DNA of 64,000 nt, taken from positions 98,764-162,763 of the forward strand of contig NZ_NHYL01000003.1 in NCBI RefSeq assembly GCF_003288905.1, read 5' to 3'. A program made the translations under genes and the position numbers. This stretch comes from Helicobacter sp. 11-8110. GTDB taxonomy: Bacteria > Campylobacterota > Campylobacteria > Campylobacterales > Helicobacteraceae. The notes under the pieces were generated by a model. It did no database searches, had not been told where the DNA came from, and worked only from the letters and a program-made list of their open reading frames with translations. Of the stretch, positions 45,933 to 56,170 are shown piece after piece; the first letter of the stretch is position 1; each line of letters begins with the position of its first letter.

Positions 45933-46467
45933 TGATGAAAATATTATGCTTTGGATTGTGATTGGAATTGCAGCAGTTTTTATCCTTTTTGCGCTTTATC
46001 TTTACTTTAAAGAAAGAGAAAATACTAAGCGTTTTAATCGCTATGGACATTCTATTGAAGAACTAAACAAAGAAGTCTATCGCCTACAAAAAAAGTTAAA
46101 AGATTATGAGAATCACTTAGAAAAATTTCAACAATCGCTCAAACAGCAAATCTATCAAGAAACGCGCTTAGAGATGAAAAATGTCCTTGATTCCAATCTT
46201 TTTGCACAAATCTCTCCACTCAAATCCACCTTACAAACACTTCAAGAAGAATGGAGGGATTACCAAGAAAAAATAGACAATAAAACAATTATTTTAGAAG
46301 AAAGAATTAAAGAGTTTGCCTACACTCCAAGCAATCCAACCAACATTGATGAGGGAAGGATTATTTCAATGTATAAAGATGGTTGGAGTGTTGATTCAAT
46401 TGCTAAAGAATTACGAGTTGGCAAGGGTGAAGTGGAATTCACTTTAAAATTTGCTAATTTAGATTAA
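45925..46467 (+). CDS. Membrane-anchored coiled-coil protein with C-terminal helix-turn-helix-like segment
   Basis: The 180-residue protein has one N-terminal membrane helix (about 8-28). A long coiled coil (about 40-130) follows, and the C-terminal segment is GRIISMYKDGWSVDSIAKELRVGKGEVEF, which resembles a helix-turn-helix. This architecture is found in DUF6115-like proteins, whose role is unknown. ATG 45925 follows AAAGGGG. An upstream in-frame start inside the previous gene is unlikely. Confidence 0.72.
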   Translation: MLNDENIMLWIVIGIAAVFILFALYLYFKERENTKRFNRYGHSIEELNKEVYRLQKKLKDYENHLEKFQQSLKQQIYQETRLEMKNVLDSNLFAQISPLKSTLQTLQEEWRDYQEKIDNKTIILEERIKEFAYTPSNPTNIDEGRIISMYKDGWSVDSIAKELRVGKGEVEFTLKFANLD

Positions 46468-46478
46468 AAAGGATTTTA

Positions 46479-47372
46479 ATGCTATTACGCGTTCCTGCCA
46501 CAAGTGCTAATTTAGGACCAGGATTTGATAGCTTAGGACTTGCTTTAGAGCTTTATAACTATTTTAGCTTAAAGCCCTCCAAGTTTGCTTCTATCCAAAT
46601 CCATGGAGAAGGTTCTAAAAATCCAAAATTACGAATTGATAATGTTTTTGTTAAGATTTTTAATGAGCAACTTAAAAAACTTATTGGACAGACCATTCCT
46701 TTTAAATTCACTTTTGAAAATTCAATCCCTATTTCAAGGGGTTTAGGAAGTAGTTCAGCTGTTATTATTGGTGCTATTAGTGCTGCTTTTAAAGTTGCAC
46801 AAATTCCACTAGATAAGCAAAAGATTCTTGATATTGCACTGCGTTATGAATCCCATCCAGACAATATCACTCCTGCTTGCATGGGAGGGTTTAATGCTTG
46901 TATGCTTTCTCGCAATCAAGTGCGTTTTATCAAAAAAAATCTACCAAGTAGCATTGAAGCAGTTATTGTAATACCCAATCAATCCATATCCACGCATTTA
47001 TCGCGCAAAACTCTCCCCCAAAAATACTCCCAAAAAGATGCTATTTTTAATCTTTCGCACTCCACACTTTTAGCTAGTGCATTTTTTGAAGAAAAATGGG
47101 ACTTATTAAGGGAGGCAAGTATGGATAGATTCCATCAATTTTTTAGAATGAAGCAGATTCCCATTCTTTTTGAAGTGCAAAAAACCGCACTAAATAATGG
47201 AGCTTTAATGAGCACCCTATCAGGAAGTGGTTCAACATTTTTTAATCTCTGCTTTAAAGAAGACACGCAAACTCTCAAAAAAGTTCTTAGTGATAAATTC
47301 TCAAGGTTAAAGGTTTTGTCCTTAAAATTTGATAACTTTGGGGTAGTTTTTGATGATGAATTTAAGTTCTAG
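46479..47372 (+). CDS. thrB: Homoserine kinase
   Basis: ThrB phosphorylates homoserine on the way to threonine. The 297-residue GHMP kinase has the N-terminal VPATSANLGPGFDSLG, the ATP loop ISRGLGSSSA and the C-terminal STLSGSGSTFF. The thrB-ylxR-infB order matches H. pylori HP1050-HP1048. Confidence 0.95.
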   Translation: MLLRVPATSANLGPGFDSLGLALELYNYFSLKPSKFASIQIHGEGSKNPKLRIDNVFVKIFNEQLKKLIGQTIPFKFTFENSIPISRGLGSSSAVIIGAISAAFKVAQIPLDKQKILDIALRYESHPDNITPACMGGFNACMLSRNQVRFIKKNLPSSIEAVIVIPNQSISTHLSRKTLPQKYSQKDAIFNLSHSTLLASAFFEEKWDLLREASMDRFHQFFRMKQIPILFEVQKTALNNGALMSTLSGSGSTFFNLCFKEDTQTLKKVLSDKFSRLKVLSLKFDNFGVVFDDEFKF

Positions 47373-47393
47373 TTTGTTATAATAAGAGTTTTT

Positions 47394-47633
47394 ATGTCTA
47401 ATCCAATTAGAATGTGTGTGGTTTGCAGGGAAAGATTTGAGCAAAAGCAACTTATCCGTTTGCAGTATAGAGATTTAAAGCTTAGTCTTTTTAATGGGCA
47501 AGGGAGAAGTTTTTATATTTGCAAAAATTGCCAAAATAACCCAAAACTTTTCAATTCTATCGCTAGAGTTTGCAAAATCGACAAAAAACACAAAGAAATT
47601 TTACAAGAATCATTAAAGGAGATTTTTATATAA
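47394..47633 (+). CDS. ylxR: YlxR-family protein
   Basis: The 79-residue protein has the YlxR (DUF448) pattern: MCVVCRERFEQKQLIRL at the N-terminus and FYICKNCQ in the middle, giving two CxxC pairs that may bind zinc. YlxR proteins usually lie in the nusA-infB operon and bind nucleic acid or nucleoid partners. It is coupled to infB by TAATG. Confidence 0.85.
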   Translation: MSNPIRMCVVCRERFEQKQLIRLQYRDLKLSLFNGQGRSFYICKNCQNNPKLFNSIARVCKIDKKHKEILQESLKEIFI

Positions 47634-50290
47634 TGGAGAAAATCCGCATTAGTCAAATCGCTAAAGAAATTGGGAAACCCAGCAAAGAGATTCTACAAAA
47701 AGCACAAGAGTTAGGATTTGAAGCAAAAACCGCTTCTAGTGCCGTAACAACCGAACAAGCAGAAGAATTATACAATTATGTTTTATCGGGCAAAAGTATA
47801 GAAACCAAAGCAGTAAAAACCGAAGCTAAAACAACAAAAGAAGAAACAAAGACTAAAAAAACCACCAGAGAATCAAGCACCAAAAAAACCACTACTAAAG
47901 CAACAGCTAAAACCACTACCAAAACCGCCAAAGAAACCTCAACCTCAAAAGAGAAAAAAACCAAAGAAGTTACTCCAAAAGAAAATATAGAAATCACAAA
48001 AACTCTAGAATCTCCAAAAGAAACTACACCTACAAATGAAGCTCAATCCACAACAATAAACACACAAGATAACTCAACAATCAAGCGCACGGGTTTGCGT
48101 ATTGTCAAAAAAAATAATCCAAAAAACGAAACCCAAGAAGAACTAGTTAAATCCCAAGAAGACAAGAAAGAACCTGCCAAAACTTTACAAGATTTATTAG
48201 GTAATCTAGATAATGAACATTCTGAAAAAAGGGAAAAAAGAAAGAAAAAAGAAAAGGCTTCACTTGTTTCTAAAAAGCAAAATCAGCATAAAATGGATTT
48301 ATTAGATAATCGTGAATTCCAAAATTCTGATGAAGATGAAGAAGAAGGGATTATTTTATTTGATCTAAGTGTTCAAGATGAAGTGGATATGGATGAAGAA
48401 GAAAATGAGAAAAAAGCCACCACAGAGCGAATCAAGATTCAACGCCACAATCCTTTTATGGAGCAAGGTAGCACACGCCGATCAAGTCGTAAAAAAGCAC
48501 CAAAACCACAAAAAACACAAGAAGTTGTGCAAGGCGTTGTTACTATTCCAGAAGAAATTAGAGCTTATGAGTTTGCAGAAAAAATTGGTCGTAGCACAGG
48601 CGATGTGATTAAAGTTCTCTTTAGTCTTGGAATGATGGTAACAAAAAATGACTTTTTAGAAAAAGATGCTATTGAGATTCTGGCTGAAGAATTTGGAATC
48701 CAAATTGAGCTACAAAATACAGCTCAAGAGCTTGACTACACACAACTTCATGAAGATGAAGATGATTCTAAAGACCTTATAGAGCGCGCTCCAGTAGTTA
48801 CTATTATGGGGCATGTCGACCATGGTAAAACTTCATTGCTTGATTACATTAGAAATACCAAAATTGCTTCAGGAGAAGCAGGTGGAATCACGCAACACAT
48901 CGGAGCTTACACAATTACTAAAAATAATAAGCAAATTACTTTTATTGACACTCCAGGACACGAAGCTTTTAGTGAAATGCGTGCAAGGGGTGCTTCAGTA
49001 ACCGATATTGCCATTATTGTTATTGCAGCTGATGATGGAATCAAGCCTCAAACTATTGAAGCACTAAACCACGCAAAAGCAGCAAATGCGCCTATTATCA
49101 TTGCAGTAAATAAAATTGATAAACCTGAAGCTAACACTGATAAGGTCAAAGCTGAAGCAGCCGAGCTTGGATTTACTCCGCTAGAGTGGGGAGGTGAATA
49201 TGAATTTGTACATATTTCTGCCAGAACAGGTGAAGGGATTGATGATTTATTAGAGACTATTTTACTCCAAGCTGAAATCTTAGAACTAAAAGCCAATCCA
49301 AACAAACCTGCTCGCGCTGTTGTCATTGAAAGTAGCTTAGAAAAAGGTAAAGGACCTGTTGCTACTCTCATCGTGCAAAATGGAACACTCAAAATAGGCG
49401 ATAGCATTATTGCTGATACAGCCTATGGAAGAGTTAGAGCAATCAGCGATGATTTAGGCAAAAATATCACCACCATTGCTCCTTCTGGAGTGGGTGTAAT
49501 CACTGGATTAAATGAAGTTCCACCTGCTGGTTCTGTTCTCTTAGCAGTAGAAAATGATAATATCGCGCGCGATTATGCACAAAAACGAGCTACACACTTG
49601 CGACAAAAAGAACTTTCACATTCAACAAAAGTTTCTTTTGATGAGCTTAGCTCTATGGTAGCACAAGGACAACTAAAAAATCTACCTGTTATCATCAAAA
49701 CAGACACACAAGGAAGTTTAGAAGCCATTAAAGGTAGCCTAGAAAAACTCCAAAACGAAGAAGTAAAAGTCAATATTATCCACAAAGGTGTGGGTGGAAT
49801 CACCGAAAGTGATATTACACTAGCTGCTGCAAGTAGCAATTGTGTGATTTTAGGCTTCAATGTGCGCCCTACAGGTAGCGTAAAAAATAAAGCCAAGGAG
49901 CTTGGAATTGAGATTAAAACTTACTCGATTATTTATGCGCTTATTGATGACATTAAAGCCTTACTTGGTGGCTTACTCTCTCCAGTCTTTGAAGAAGAAA
50001 ATACCGGACAAGCTGAAGTAAGGGAAACATTTAATATTGCAAAAGTTGGAACTATTGCGGGTTGTTTTGTTAGCGATGGGGTAATACAAAGAGGTATCAA
50101 AGTCCGCTTAATCCGCAATGGCGTAGTAATCCACACAGGCAATATTGCCTCGCTTAAAAGATTCAAAGATGATGCAAGAGAAGTGCAAAAAGGGTTTGAA
50201 TGCGGAATTATGTTGGAAAATTATAATGATATTCAAGTGGGTGATGTGTTTGAAACTTATAAAGAGGTCGCAAAGCAAAGGACTTTTTAA
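47633..50290 (+). CDS. infB: Translation initiation factor IF-2
   Basis: IF-2 positions initiator tRNA on the 30S subunit and drives subunit joining. The 885-residue protein has a long, Lys/Thr/Glu-rich N-terminal region (about 60-320). The GTPase domain follows, with G1 GHVDHGKT (393-400), G3 DTPGHEAF and G4 NKID, and then beta-barrel and C-terminal domains. The start at 47633 overlaps ylxR as TAATG, with AAGGAG at 47616-47621; an in-frame start further upstream is unlikely. Confidence 0.97.
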   Translation: MEKIRISQIAKEIGKPSKEILQKAQELGFEAKTASSAVTTEQAEELYNYVLSGKSIETKAVKTEAKTTKEETKTKKTTRESSTKKTTTKATAKTTTKTAKETSTSKEKKTKEVTPKENIEITKTLESPKETTPTNEAQSTTINTQDNSTIKRTGLRIVKKNNPKNETQEELVKSQEDKKEPAKTLQDLLGNLDNEHSEKREKRKKKEKASLVSKKQNQHKMDLLDNREFQNSDEDEEEGIILFDLSVQDEVDMDEEENEKKATTERIKIQRHNPFMEQGSTRRSSRKKAPKPQKTQEVVQGVVTIPEEIRAYEFAEKIGRSTGDVIKVLFSLGMMVTKNDFLEKDAIEILAEEFGIQIELQNTAQELDYTQLHEDEDDSKDLIERAPVVTIMGHVDHGKTSLLDYIRNTKIASGEAGGITQHIGAYTITKNNKQITFIDTPGHEAFSEMRARGASVTDIAIIVIAADDGIKPQTIEALNHAKAANAPIIIAVNKIDKPEANTDKVKAEAAELGFTPLEWGGEYEFVHISARTGEGIDDLLETILLQAEILELKANPNKPARAVVIESSLEKGKGPVATLIVQNGTLKIGDSIIADTAYGRVRAISDDLGKNITTIAPSGVGVITGLNEVPPAGSVLLAVENDNIARDYAQKRATHLRQKELSHSTKVSFDELSSMVAQGQLKNLPVIIKTDTQGSLEAIKGSLEKLQNEEVKVNIIHKGVGGITESDITLAAASSNCVILGFNVRPTGSVKNKAKELGIEIKTYSIIYALIDDIKALLGGLLSPVFEEENTGQAEVRETFNIAKVGTIAGCFVSDGVIQRGIKVRLIRNGVVIHTGNIASLKRFKDDAREVQKGFECGIMLENYNDIQVGDVFETYKEVAKQRTF

Positions 50291-50293
50291 TCT

Positions 50294-50665
50294 ATGAAAA
50301 ATATTAAACTAGAGCGCACACAATCACTTTTAAAAGAATTGATTCCAATGGCACTAGCCAATCTTAATGACACACGGCTTAATTCACTTAATGTGGTTGA
50401 AGTAAAATGTTCTAAGGGTAAATATTCTGCGCAAGTTTTCTTAGAATCCTCTTTTTTGACCACACACGAACAAGCAGAAATACTCAATCAACTCAAAAAA
50501 GCCAGAAATCTTATCAAAGAATATTGTTTAGAAGAGACAGGCTGGTTTAGATGTCCTGATTTTCAATTCTTTTTTGATGATTCTTTGGAGAGAGAAAATC
50601 GCCTTGATAAAATCTTTCACACCATTGCCCTAGAAAAAGAAAAAAGGAACAATAATGTTAATTAA
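50294..50665 (+). CDS. rbfA: Ribosome-binding factor A
   Basis: RbfA helps mature the 5' end of 16S rRNA. The 123-residue protein fits the family by length and by segments such as LNSLNVVEVKCSKGKYSAQVFL and the C-terminal SLERENRLDKI. It is more divergent than enteric RbfA. Its place between infB and rimP is diagnostic, and it overlaps rimP by 11 nt. Confidence 0.9.
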   Translation: MKNIKLERTQSLLKELIPMALANLNDTRLNSLNVVEVKCSKGKYSAQVFLESSFLTTHEQAEILNQLKKARNLIKEYCLEETGWFRCPDFQFFFDDSLERENRLDKIFHTIALEKEKRNNNVN

Positions 50666-51086
50666 CCAAGATTTACAAATAAAAATTCAAAAACTTATTG
50701 AAAGTTTTGATTGCAAACTCTATGATATTGCAACACTCAAAGAAAATGATAATCAAATTTTACGAATTTTTGTAACCAAAAAGCCCTCAATTAGCCTTGA
50801 TGATTGCCAAGAAATCAGCCTTGCACTTTCACCGCTTTTGGATGTTGAAATCCCTGAATCAAAAAGCTATTTTTTAGAAGTAAGTTCTCCAGGCATTGAA
50901 CGCACATTAAAAACCAAAGAGCACTTCTGCGATGCTATTGGAGAACTCTTAAAGATAAAAACTTTTGCCAAAGAAGAATTTAAAGGTAAGCTTTTAGCTG
51001 TTAATGGCGACAATCTTGAACTTGAAAATGAAATCACCATTCCCCTTGATACGATTAAAAAAGCGCAAACTTATTTTATATGGTAG
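50655..51086 (+). CDS. rimP: Ribosome maturation factor RimP
   Basis: RimP is needed for 30S assembly around S12. The 143-residue protein shows LRIFVTKKPSISLDDCQEIS, YFLEVSSPGIERTLK and a C-terminal SH3-like part. It overlaps rbfA and the following ribD, extending the infB operon. Confidence 0.92.
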   Translation: MLINQDLQIKIQKLIESFDCKLYDIATLKENDNQILRIFVTKKPSISLDDCQEISLALSPLLDVEIPESKSYFLEVSSPGIERTLKTKEHFCDAIGELLKIKTFAKEEFKGKLLAVNGDNLELENEITIPLDTIKKAQTYFIW

Positions 51087-52120
51087 ATGATAATTTTTAT
51101 TTAGAACTCGCTATCAAGGAAGCTTGGAAAACCCAATGCCAAACTCTACCCAATCCTGCTGTTGGCGCTTTAATCTTAGATTATAATGGCAAGATTCTAG
51201 CTCTACAAGCACACCAAGAAGCAGGAAAACCCCACGCTGAAGTCCTAGCACTAAAAGAGGCTTACTTTAATCTCACGCAAGATTCCACTATACTCTCCCT
51301 AGAACAATCCACTCAAATACACGAATACTTAAAGCAAAAAGCTCATACTCTATTTCTTAATACCACCCTTTATGTTACTTTAGAGCCTTGTATGCATAAA
51401 GGCAAAACACCATCGTGTGCAGCGCTTATAGAATCACTAGGGATAAAAAAGCTTATTATTGGCGCAAAAGATCCAAATCCCAAAGCCCAAGGTGGTGCTG
51501 AATATTTACAACAAAGGGGATGTAAAATTATCAAAGCTTGGGAGAATAAAGAACTTCAAAAAAGCTCGATAAAAGCCAATGATTTATTATTGCCCTTTAA
51601 CTTCTTGCAAAAAAAGGGAAATTTTGTGCTTTTTAAATACGCTTGTAGATTAAATGGCAGTATCGATGGAGGGCAAATTAGCTCCAAAGAAACACAAATT
51701 TTTATGCATAATCTGCGTTGCAAACTTGATGAACTCGTTATTTCAGGCAAAAGCGTGTTAATTGATAACCCAATACTTGATTCGCGATCTAATTCTCTGC
51801 AAAGCCAAAAAAACCCAAATATAGCCATTCTCACGCACCAAAAAGACTTTCCCCAAACTGCACCCCTTTTTTCTATTCCAAACCGCCAAGTTAGAATCCT
51901 GCATTCTCTCTCAGATTTTTCAGGCTTTATAATGTGTGAGGGAGGGACAAACCTACTTCAAAATCTCCTACCTCAAATTGATATGTTGCTCATCTTTTTA
52001 AGCCCTACTCTATCCACTTATGATCTAGCGCCTCATTTCAATGCAAGTTTTAAACTCCTTCATAGTCAGCCAATCGGAAATGATCTAGCCCTATGGCTCT
52101 TACCAAAGGAAGAGAGCTAA
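51080..52120 (+). CDS. ribD: Bifunctional riboflavin deaminase/reductase RibD
   Basis: RibD deaminates and then reduces the pyrimidine intermediate of riboflavin synthesis. The 346-residue protein has the zinc deaminase motifs PHAEVLAL and EPCMHKGKTPSC in the N-terminal half. The reductase domain follows (about 180-346: FKYACRLNGSIDG, CEGGTNLLQNLL). It starts inside rimP and overlaps the convergent hemW by 21 bp at the 3' end. Confidence 0.92.
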   Translation: MVDDNFYLELAIKEAWKTQCQTLPNPAVGALILDYNGKILALQAHQEAGKPHAEVLALKEAYFNLTQDSTILSLEQSTQIHEYLKQKAHTLFLNTTLYVTLEPCMHKGKTPSCAALIESLGIKKLIIGAKDPNPKAQGGAEYLQQRGCKIIKAWENKELQKSSIKANDLLLPFNFLQKKGNFVLFKYACRLNGSIDGGQISSKETQIFMHNLRCKLDELVISGKSVLIDNPILDSRSNSLQSQKNPNIAILTHQKDFPQTAPLFSIPNRQVRILHSLSDFSGFIMCEGGTNLLQNLLPQIDMLLIFLSPTLSTYDLAPHFNASFKLLHSQPIGNDLALWLLPKEES

Positions 52121-53167
52121 TTCATCTCCCAAAAAATAATCCTTAGCGTAGATTCTCTCCGCCTTTTTTTCGACCTTTTTTTCCTTTAATAAAATCTCCA
52201 ATTCCTTTTTTTTAGTAATTTTATCTTCTAGCACCCCAACACAAGATCTAAACCCAAGAAACAAATGCTCCAAATCTAAATCCCTTTGGCTTAAAATTTC
52301 TTGTGTATATTCTGTTTCTTTTAAATACTCCTCAATTTCACAAACCCCATAGCTTCTCACACCAGCTATACAGCCCACACCCCCTGCTCCAACGCCCAAA
52401 TAATCCTTTTGCTCCCAATAAGCCAAGTTATGCCTAGATTGATAACCACGCGAATAATTGCTTACTTCATATTGCAAGAATCCTGCTTGTCTTAACTCTT
52501 CTCTTACAAAATGTCCCATACTTGCAAATCCTGCAAACTCACCGCTAAATTCTTGCTTTTTTTGGATAGAAAATCGACTTCCCTCATCAATGCTTAATTG
52601 ATAGGCAGAAATGTGATTAATGGGTAGCTTAGAAGCTATTTGTATCTCTTGATTCAAAAGATTTTGATTGCAAAAAGGCGTCCCATAAATCAAATCAATA
52701 CTAAGATTCTCCAAGCCCACTTTAGTTGCATTATCAATAGATTCAAATACAGAATCCACCCTATGATTTCGCTCTAAAAATCGCAATTTATCAGTAAAAA
52801 AACTCTGCACCCCTAGACTTAGGCGATTAACTCCCATTTGCTTTAAATCCCCAATCCACTCCAAACTTAGTGAATTAGGATTAGCTTCAATGTTAATCTC
52901 TATATCTTGGATAAAATAAGGTTCTAAAATATTAAAAATATTATGATATTGTTGCGATTTTACCACACTTGGAGTGCCACCACCAATATAAAGAGAAGTA
53001 ACTTTAGAAATACTAAAATCAAGCAATTTATTTTGCAAATCCTTAGAGAGTGCTTGCATATATTCTTCTTTGAGATGATTCTTATTTGTTTTTGAATTAA
53101 ACGCACAATATCCACATTTACTATCACAAAAGGGAATGTGCAAATAAACTGCAACTTCCAAATGCAT
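52100..53167 (-). CDS. hemW: Radical-SAM haem chaperone HemW
   Basis: The 355-residue protein has the radical-SAM cluster motif C14-x3-C18-x2-C21 (HIPFCDSKCGYC) followed by YIGGGTPSV and LSLGVQSF. It lacks the extra features of true HemN oxidases. HemW family members deliver haem rather than oxidise coproporphyrinogen, although H. pylori orthologues are often annotated HemN. Its 3' end overlaps ribD by 21 bp. Confidence 0.87.
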   Translation of the reverse strand: MHLEVAVYLHIPFCDSKCGYCAFNSKTNKNHLKEEYMQALSKDLQNKLLDFSISKVTSLYIGGGTPSVVKSQQYHNIFNILEPYFIQDIEINIEANPNSLSLEWIGDLKQMGVNRLSLGVQSFFTDKLRFLERNHRVDSVFESIDNATKVGLENLSIDLIYGTPFCNQNLLNQEIQIASKLPINHISAYQLSIDEGSRFSIQKKQEFSGEFAGFASMGHFVREELRQAGFLQYEVSNYSRGYQSRHNLAYWEQKDYLGVGAGGVGCIAGVRSYGVCEIEEYLKETEYTQEILSQRDLDLEHLFLGFRSCVGVLEDKITKKKELEILLKEKKVEKKAERIYAKDYFLGDELALFLW

Positions 53168-53285
53168 TCCTAAAATATTATTGTAAAAAATTTATCATTA
53201 CAGATTTGCCCACATATTACTTGATTATTTCTTAAAACAAAATGCTAAAAATAAAAGTGTATTAAAAATGATAGGGTTGCAGTAA

Positions 53286-53373
53286 TGGCAGAGAGGAAGG
53301 GATTCGAACCCTCGAAGGCTTGCACCTTACACGCGTTCCAGGCGTGCTCCTTCAACCACTCGGACACCTCTCT
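53286..53373 (-). tRNA. tRNA-Ser (GGA)
   Basis: The minus strand starts AGAGAGGTGTCCGAGTGG and ends CCTCTCT-G-CCA with encoded CCA. The anticodon loop CTGGAAC gives anticodon GGA. A long variable arm and an 88-nt length are typical of serine tRNAs. Confidence 0.97.
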
Positions 53374-53395
53374 AAAAATGAAAGCAAAATTTTAC

Positions 53396-53401
53396 ACTAT
53401 A
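53396..53401 (-). promoter_or_regulatory. -10 box upstream of tRNA-Ser
   Basis: TATAGT on the minus strand lies 22 bp upstream of the tRNA-Ser 5' end, between it and the frdB terminator, within a T-rich stretch. It could allow tRNA transcription independent of the frd operon. Confidence 0.4.
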
Positions 53402-53418
53402 AAAAATAAGAAAGCATT

Positions 53419-53437
53419 GAATCCCACAAAGGGATTC
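53419..53437 (-). terminator. Terminator after frdB
   Basis: GAATCCC and GGGATTC form a 7-bp stem with a 5-base loop directly after the frdB stop on the minus strand. A TTATTTTTT tract follows about 10 nt later. Confidence 0.55.
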
Positions 53438-53443
53438 TAAAAG

Positions 53444-54190
53444 TTATTTAGTTGTCGCCATTTTTCTACGCAAATAAGCAATCTTACTTTGTAAGGGTAG
53501 ATTTTTAGGGCAAACATCGTGGCATGCAAGCAAACTCATACAACCAAACACACCATTATCATCTCCCACTAGCTCATAGTAATCCTCATCGGTGCGTTGA
53601 TCGTGTGGATCAAGCATAAAGCGCACCACTCGATTTAATCCTGCTGCTCCCACAAAATCTTCACGCATTAGTTTTGTTCCACACGCAGCAATACAACAAC
53701 CACACTCAATGCATCGATCAAGCTCGAAAACCTCTTGTGCTACTTCTGGCTCAACACGATCTTCAATTTGACTCATATGCTCTTCACTTTTTTCTTGTGC
53801 GTGAATCCAACTCTCAACGCGTTTGCTCATACCATTAAACCAATTTCCTGTATCCACAGACAAATCTTTGATAAGTTTGAAGGCAGGAAGTGGCATAAGT
53901 GTGATTACACCATCTGGAAAATCTTTTGTTAAAGTTCTACAAGCAAGTCTAGGGCGACCATTTATCATCATTCCACAACTTCCACAAATACCTGCACGAC
54001 AAACAAAATCAAAACTCAAATCAGGATCATATTGCTCTCTAATCATATTTAAAACAATAAAAATCGTCATCGAATGTGCTTCTTGCAATTTGTATTCTGC
54101 AAAATGCGGCTTTGAAATTGCGCTATTTGGATTAAATTTTAAAACCCGAATAGTTAAAGTTCTGTTACTACTTTCTACTGCTCCACTCAT
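53444..54190 (-). CDS. frdB: Fumarate reductase iron-sulfur subunit
   Basis: The 248-residue subunit passes electrons from the haem subunit to FrdA. The [2Fe-2S] ligands lie in [11 protein letters not shown]...LAC. The [4Fe-4S] and [3Fe-4S] ligands are in [11 protein letters not shown] and [12 protein letters not shown]. All cluster cysteines appear intact. It follows frdA with a 4-nt overlap. Confidence 0.96.
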   Translation of the reverse strand: MSGAVESSNRTLTIRVLKFNPNSAISKPHFAEYKLQEAHSMTIFIVLNMIREQYDPDLSFDFVCRAGICGSCGMMINGRPRLACRTLTKDFPDGVITLMPLPAFKLIKDLSVDTGNWFNGMSKRVESWIHAQEKSEEHMSQIEDRVEPEVAQEVFELDRCIECGCCIAACGTKLMREDFVGAAGLNRVVRFMLDPHDQRTDEDYYELVGDDNGVFGCMSLLACHDVCPKNLPLQSKIAYLRRKMATTK

Positions 54191-56160
54191 TGTTTATCTC
54201 CTATTCTTTGATTGCGTGCTTTGTAATATGGTTGCAATTCAAATGGCATTAATGCCTCTTGAATCTCATAGCGATCTTTGCCCTCTGCTTCCATTTTTGT
54301 GCGAATATTGTCAATCTCTTCTTGTCGTCTCAAGCTCTCTGGATTTTCAATAATCATTCCCTTAGCTCCATATCCACGGAATCCTGGAGCAATTTCCATT
54401 GTGGCAATATCCAATGGTTCATAAGTAACAGTTGGCAAGGTTTGATTAGGATCTTCCCAAGAAGTCAAAGTTCTCTTAAGCCAATTTAAATCATCGCGTT
54501 TTGGAAAATCTTCTCGGCTATGTGCTCCCCTAGATTCTGTCCTATCTAAAGCACCTTTTGCAACACAAAGTGCGATTTTTAACATTTTTGGCACACGATA
54601 AGCTTCTTCTAATTCTGGATTAGCGTGCATTCTCTTAGTTTTAATGCTAATGTTTTTAGAGCGAATATAAAGTTTTTCTAATTCATTAACAGCTTCTTGC
54701 AAATGCGATCCATCTCGGAAAATACCAACTTTATCACCCATAATTTGTTTCATTTTGTCTTTGATTTCAAAAACATTTTCTCCATTTTCTCTTGCCAAAA
54801 TTGATTCAAGATAGGCTTGCTGTTTTTTTAAAAATTCTTCAACAAATTCTGTTTGAATATCCACATAAGTTTGCTGACAACTCTCTGCAAAATAATCTCC
54901 AATAATCATACCACTTACCACAGCTTCACTCACTGAGTTCCCACCCAATCGGTTAAATCCGTGTAAATCCCAACAAGCTGCTTCACCTGCTGAAAAAAGT
55001 CCTTTTAGGGCACTCTCTCCCTTATGATTAGTGCGGATTCCACCCATACAATAATGTTGCATTGGTTTAACTGGAGCCCACTTTTCAGCTGGATCAATGC
55101 CCGCAAAACATTCACAAATTTCTTGGACATCTCTTAAGTTAGTTTCGATATGCTTTCTACCTAAAATAGAAATATCTAACCACAGATGTTCGCCATAAGG
55201 AGATTTCACTCCCTTGCCTTCGCGTATTCTTTGGAGCATTCTCCGAGCAACCACATCACGACTTGCAAGTTCTTTTTTCTCGGGCTCATAATCTGGCATA
55301 AAGCGGTATCCATCAACATCACGCAATACCCCACCATCTCCACGACAACCTTCTGTCAATAAAATTCCACTTGGGAAAAGTCCTGTTGGGTGGAATTGCA
55401 CCGCTTCCATGTTGCCAAGTTTTGCAATCCCAGTTTCAAGTGCTATGGCACTTCCTGTTCCTTCGCAAATTACTGCGTTAGTTGTGTCTTTATAGATTCT
55501 ACCATATCCACCTGTTGCAATCAGTGTTCCTCTTGAAACATAGGCGATGAGTTCTCCTGTGATAAGATCCCTAACAACTGCCCCATAGCATCTACCATCT
55601 TTATGGATAATTGCAATTGCCTCTTTTCTATCGTGAATATCAACATTATACTTCAAAGCTTCATTAGCCACAGCAAAAAGCATTGAATGTCCTGTGGCAT
55701 CAGCTGTATAACAAGTTCTCCATTTCTTAGTTCCACCAAAATCTCTTGAATGGATTAATCCATGGCGGAATTCTTCTTCTGTAATAGTTGTTTTTTGTGC
55801 GTTAATAACTGCTGTTCTATCGCCTTTTTTGATTCTTGTCCAAGGTACCCCCCAAGCAGCTAATTGTCTAATGGCTTTTGGTGCAGTGGTTACAAACATT
55901 CTTGCTACCTTTTGATCGCAACCCCAATCGCTTCCCTTTACCGTATCTGCAAAGTGCAAGTCTTCATTATCACCATCACTCATTTTTGAATTACCAAGAC
56001 TAGCTTGCATACCCCCTTGTGCTGCTGCAGAATGGCTTCGCTTAACAGGAACAAGACTTAAAACAATAGTGCTTAAACCCCTCTCTTGACAGGCTACTGC
56101 GGATCTAAGCCCTGCTAATCCTCCACCAATTACCAATGAATCACAATATATTATTTTCAT
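54187..56160 (-). CDS. frdA: Fumarate reductase flavoprotein subunit
   Basis: FrdA reduces fumarate at the cytoplasmic face in anaerobic respiration. The 657-residue protein has the FAD-binding [10 protein letters not shown], the covalent-FAD His43 ([11 protein letters not shown]), HPTGLFPSG and the active-site segment [10 protein letters not shown]. It closely resembles the Wolinella/Helicobacter QFR type in length and in the [10 protein letters not shown] region. Confidence 0.96.
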   Translation of the reverse strand: MKIIYCDSLVIGGGLAGLRSAVACQERGLSTIVLSLVPVKRSHSAAAQGGMQASLGNSKMSDGDNEDLHFADTVKGSDWGCDQKVARMFVTTAPKAIRQLAAWGVPWTRIKKGDRTAVINAQKTTITEEEFRHGLIHSRDFGGTKKWRTCYTADATGHSMLFAVANEALKYNVDIHDRKEAIAIIHKDGRCYGAVVRDLITGELIAYVSRGTLIATGGYGRIYKDTTNAVICEGTGSAIALETGIAKLGNMEAVQFHPTGLFPSGILLTEGCRGDGGVLRDVDGYRFMPDYEPEKKELASRDVVARRMLQRIREGKGVKSPYGEHLWLDISILGRKHIETNLRDVQEICECFAGIDPAEKWAPVKPMQHYCMGGIRTNHKGESALKGLFSAGEAACWDLHGFNRLGGNSVSEAVVSGMIIGDYFAESCQQTYVDIQTEFVEEFLKKQQAYLESILARENGENVFEIKDKMKQIMGDKVGIFRDGSHLQEAVNELEKLYIRSKNISIKTKRMHANPELEEAYRVPKMLKIALCVAKGALDRTESRGAHSREDFPKRDDLNWLKRTLTSWEDPNQTLPTVTYEPLDIATMEIAPGFRGYGAKGMIIENPESLRRQEEIDNIRTKMEAEGKDRYEIQEALMPFELQPYYKARNQRIGDKQ

Positions 56161-56170
56161 CTAAAAACTC

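Noticed and set aside
52100..52120. 21-bp overlap of ribD and hemW 3' ends as an antisense control element
   Set aside because: Short convergent overlaps are common in compact genomes, and nothing else supports regulation.
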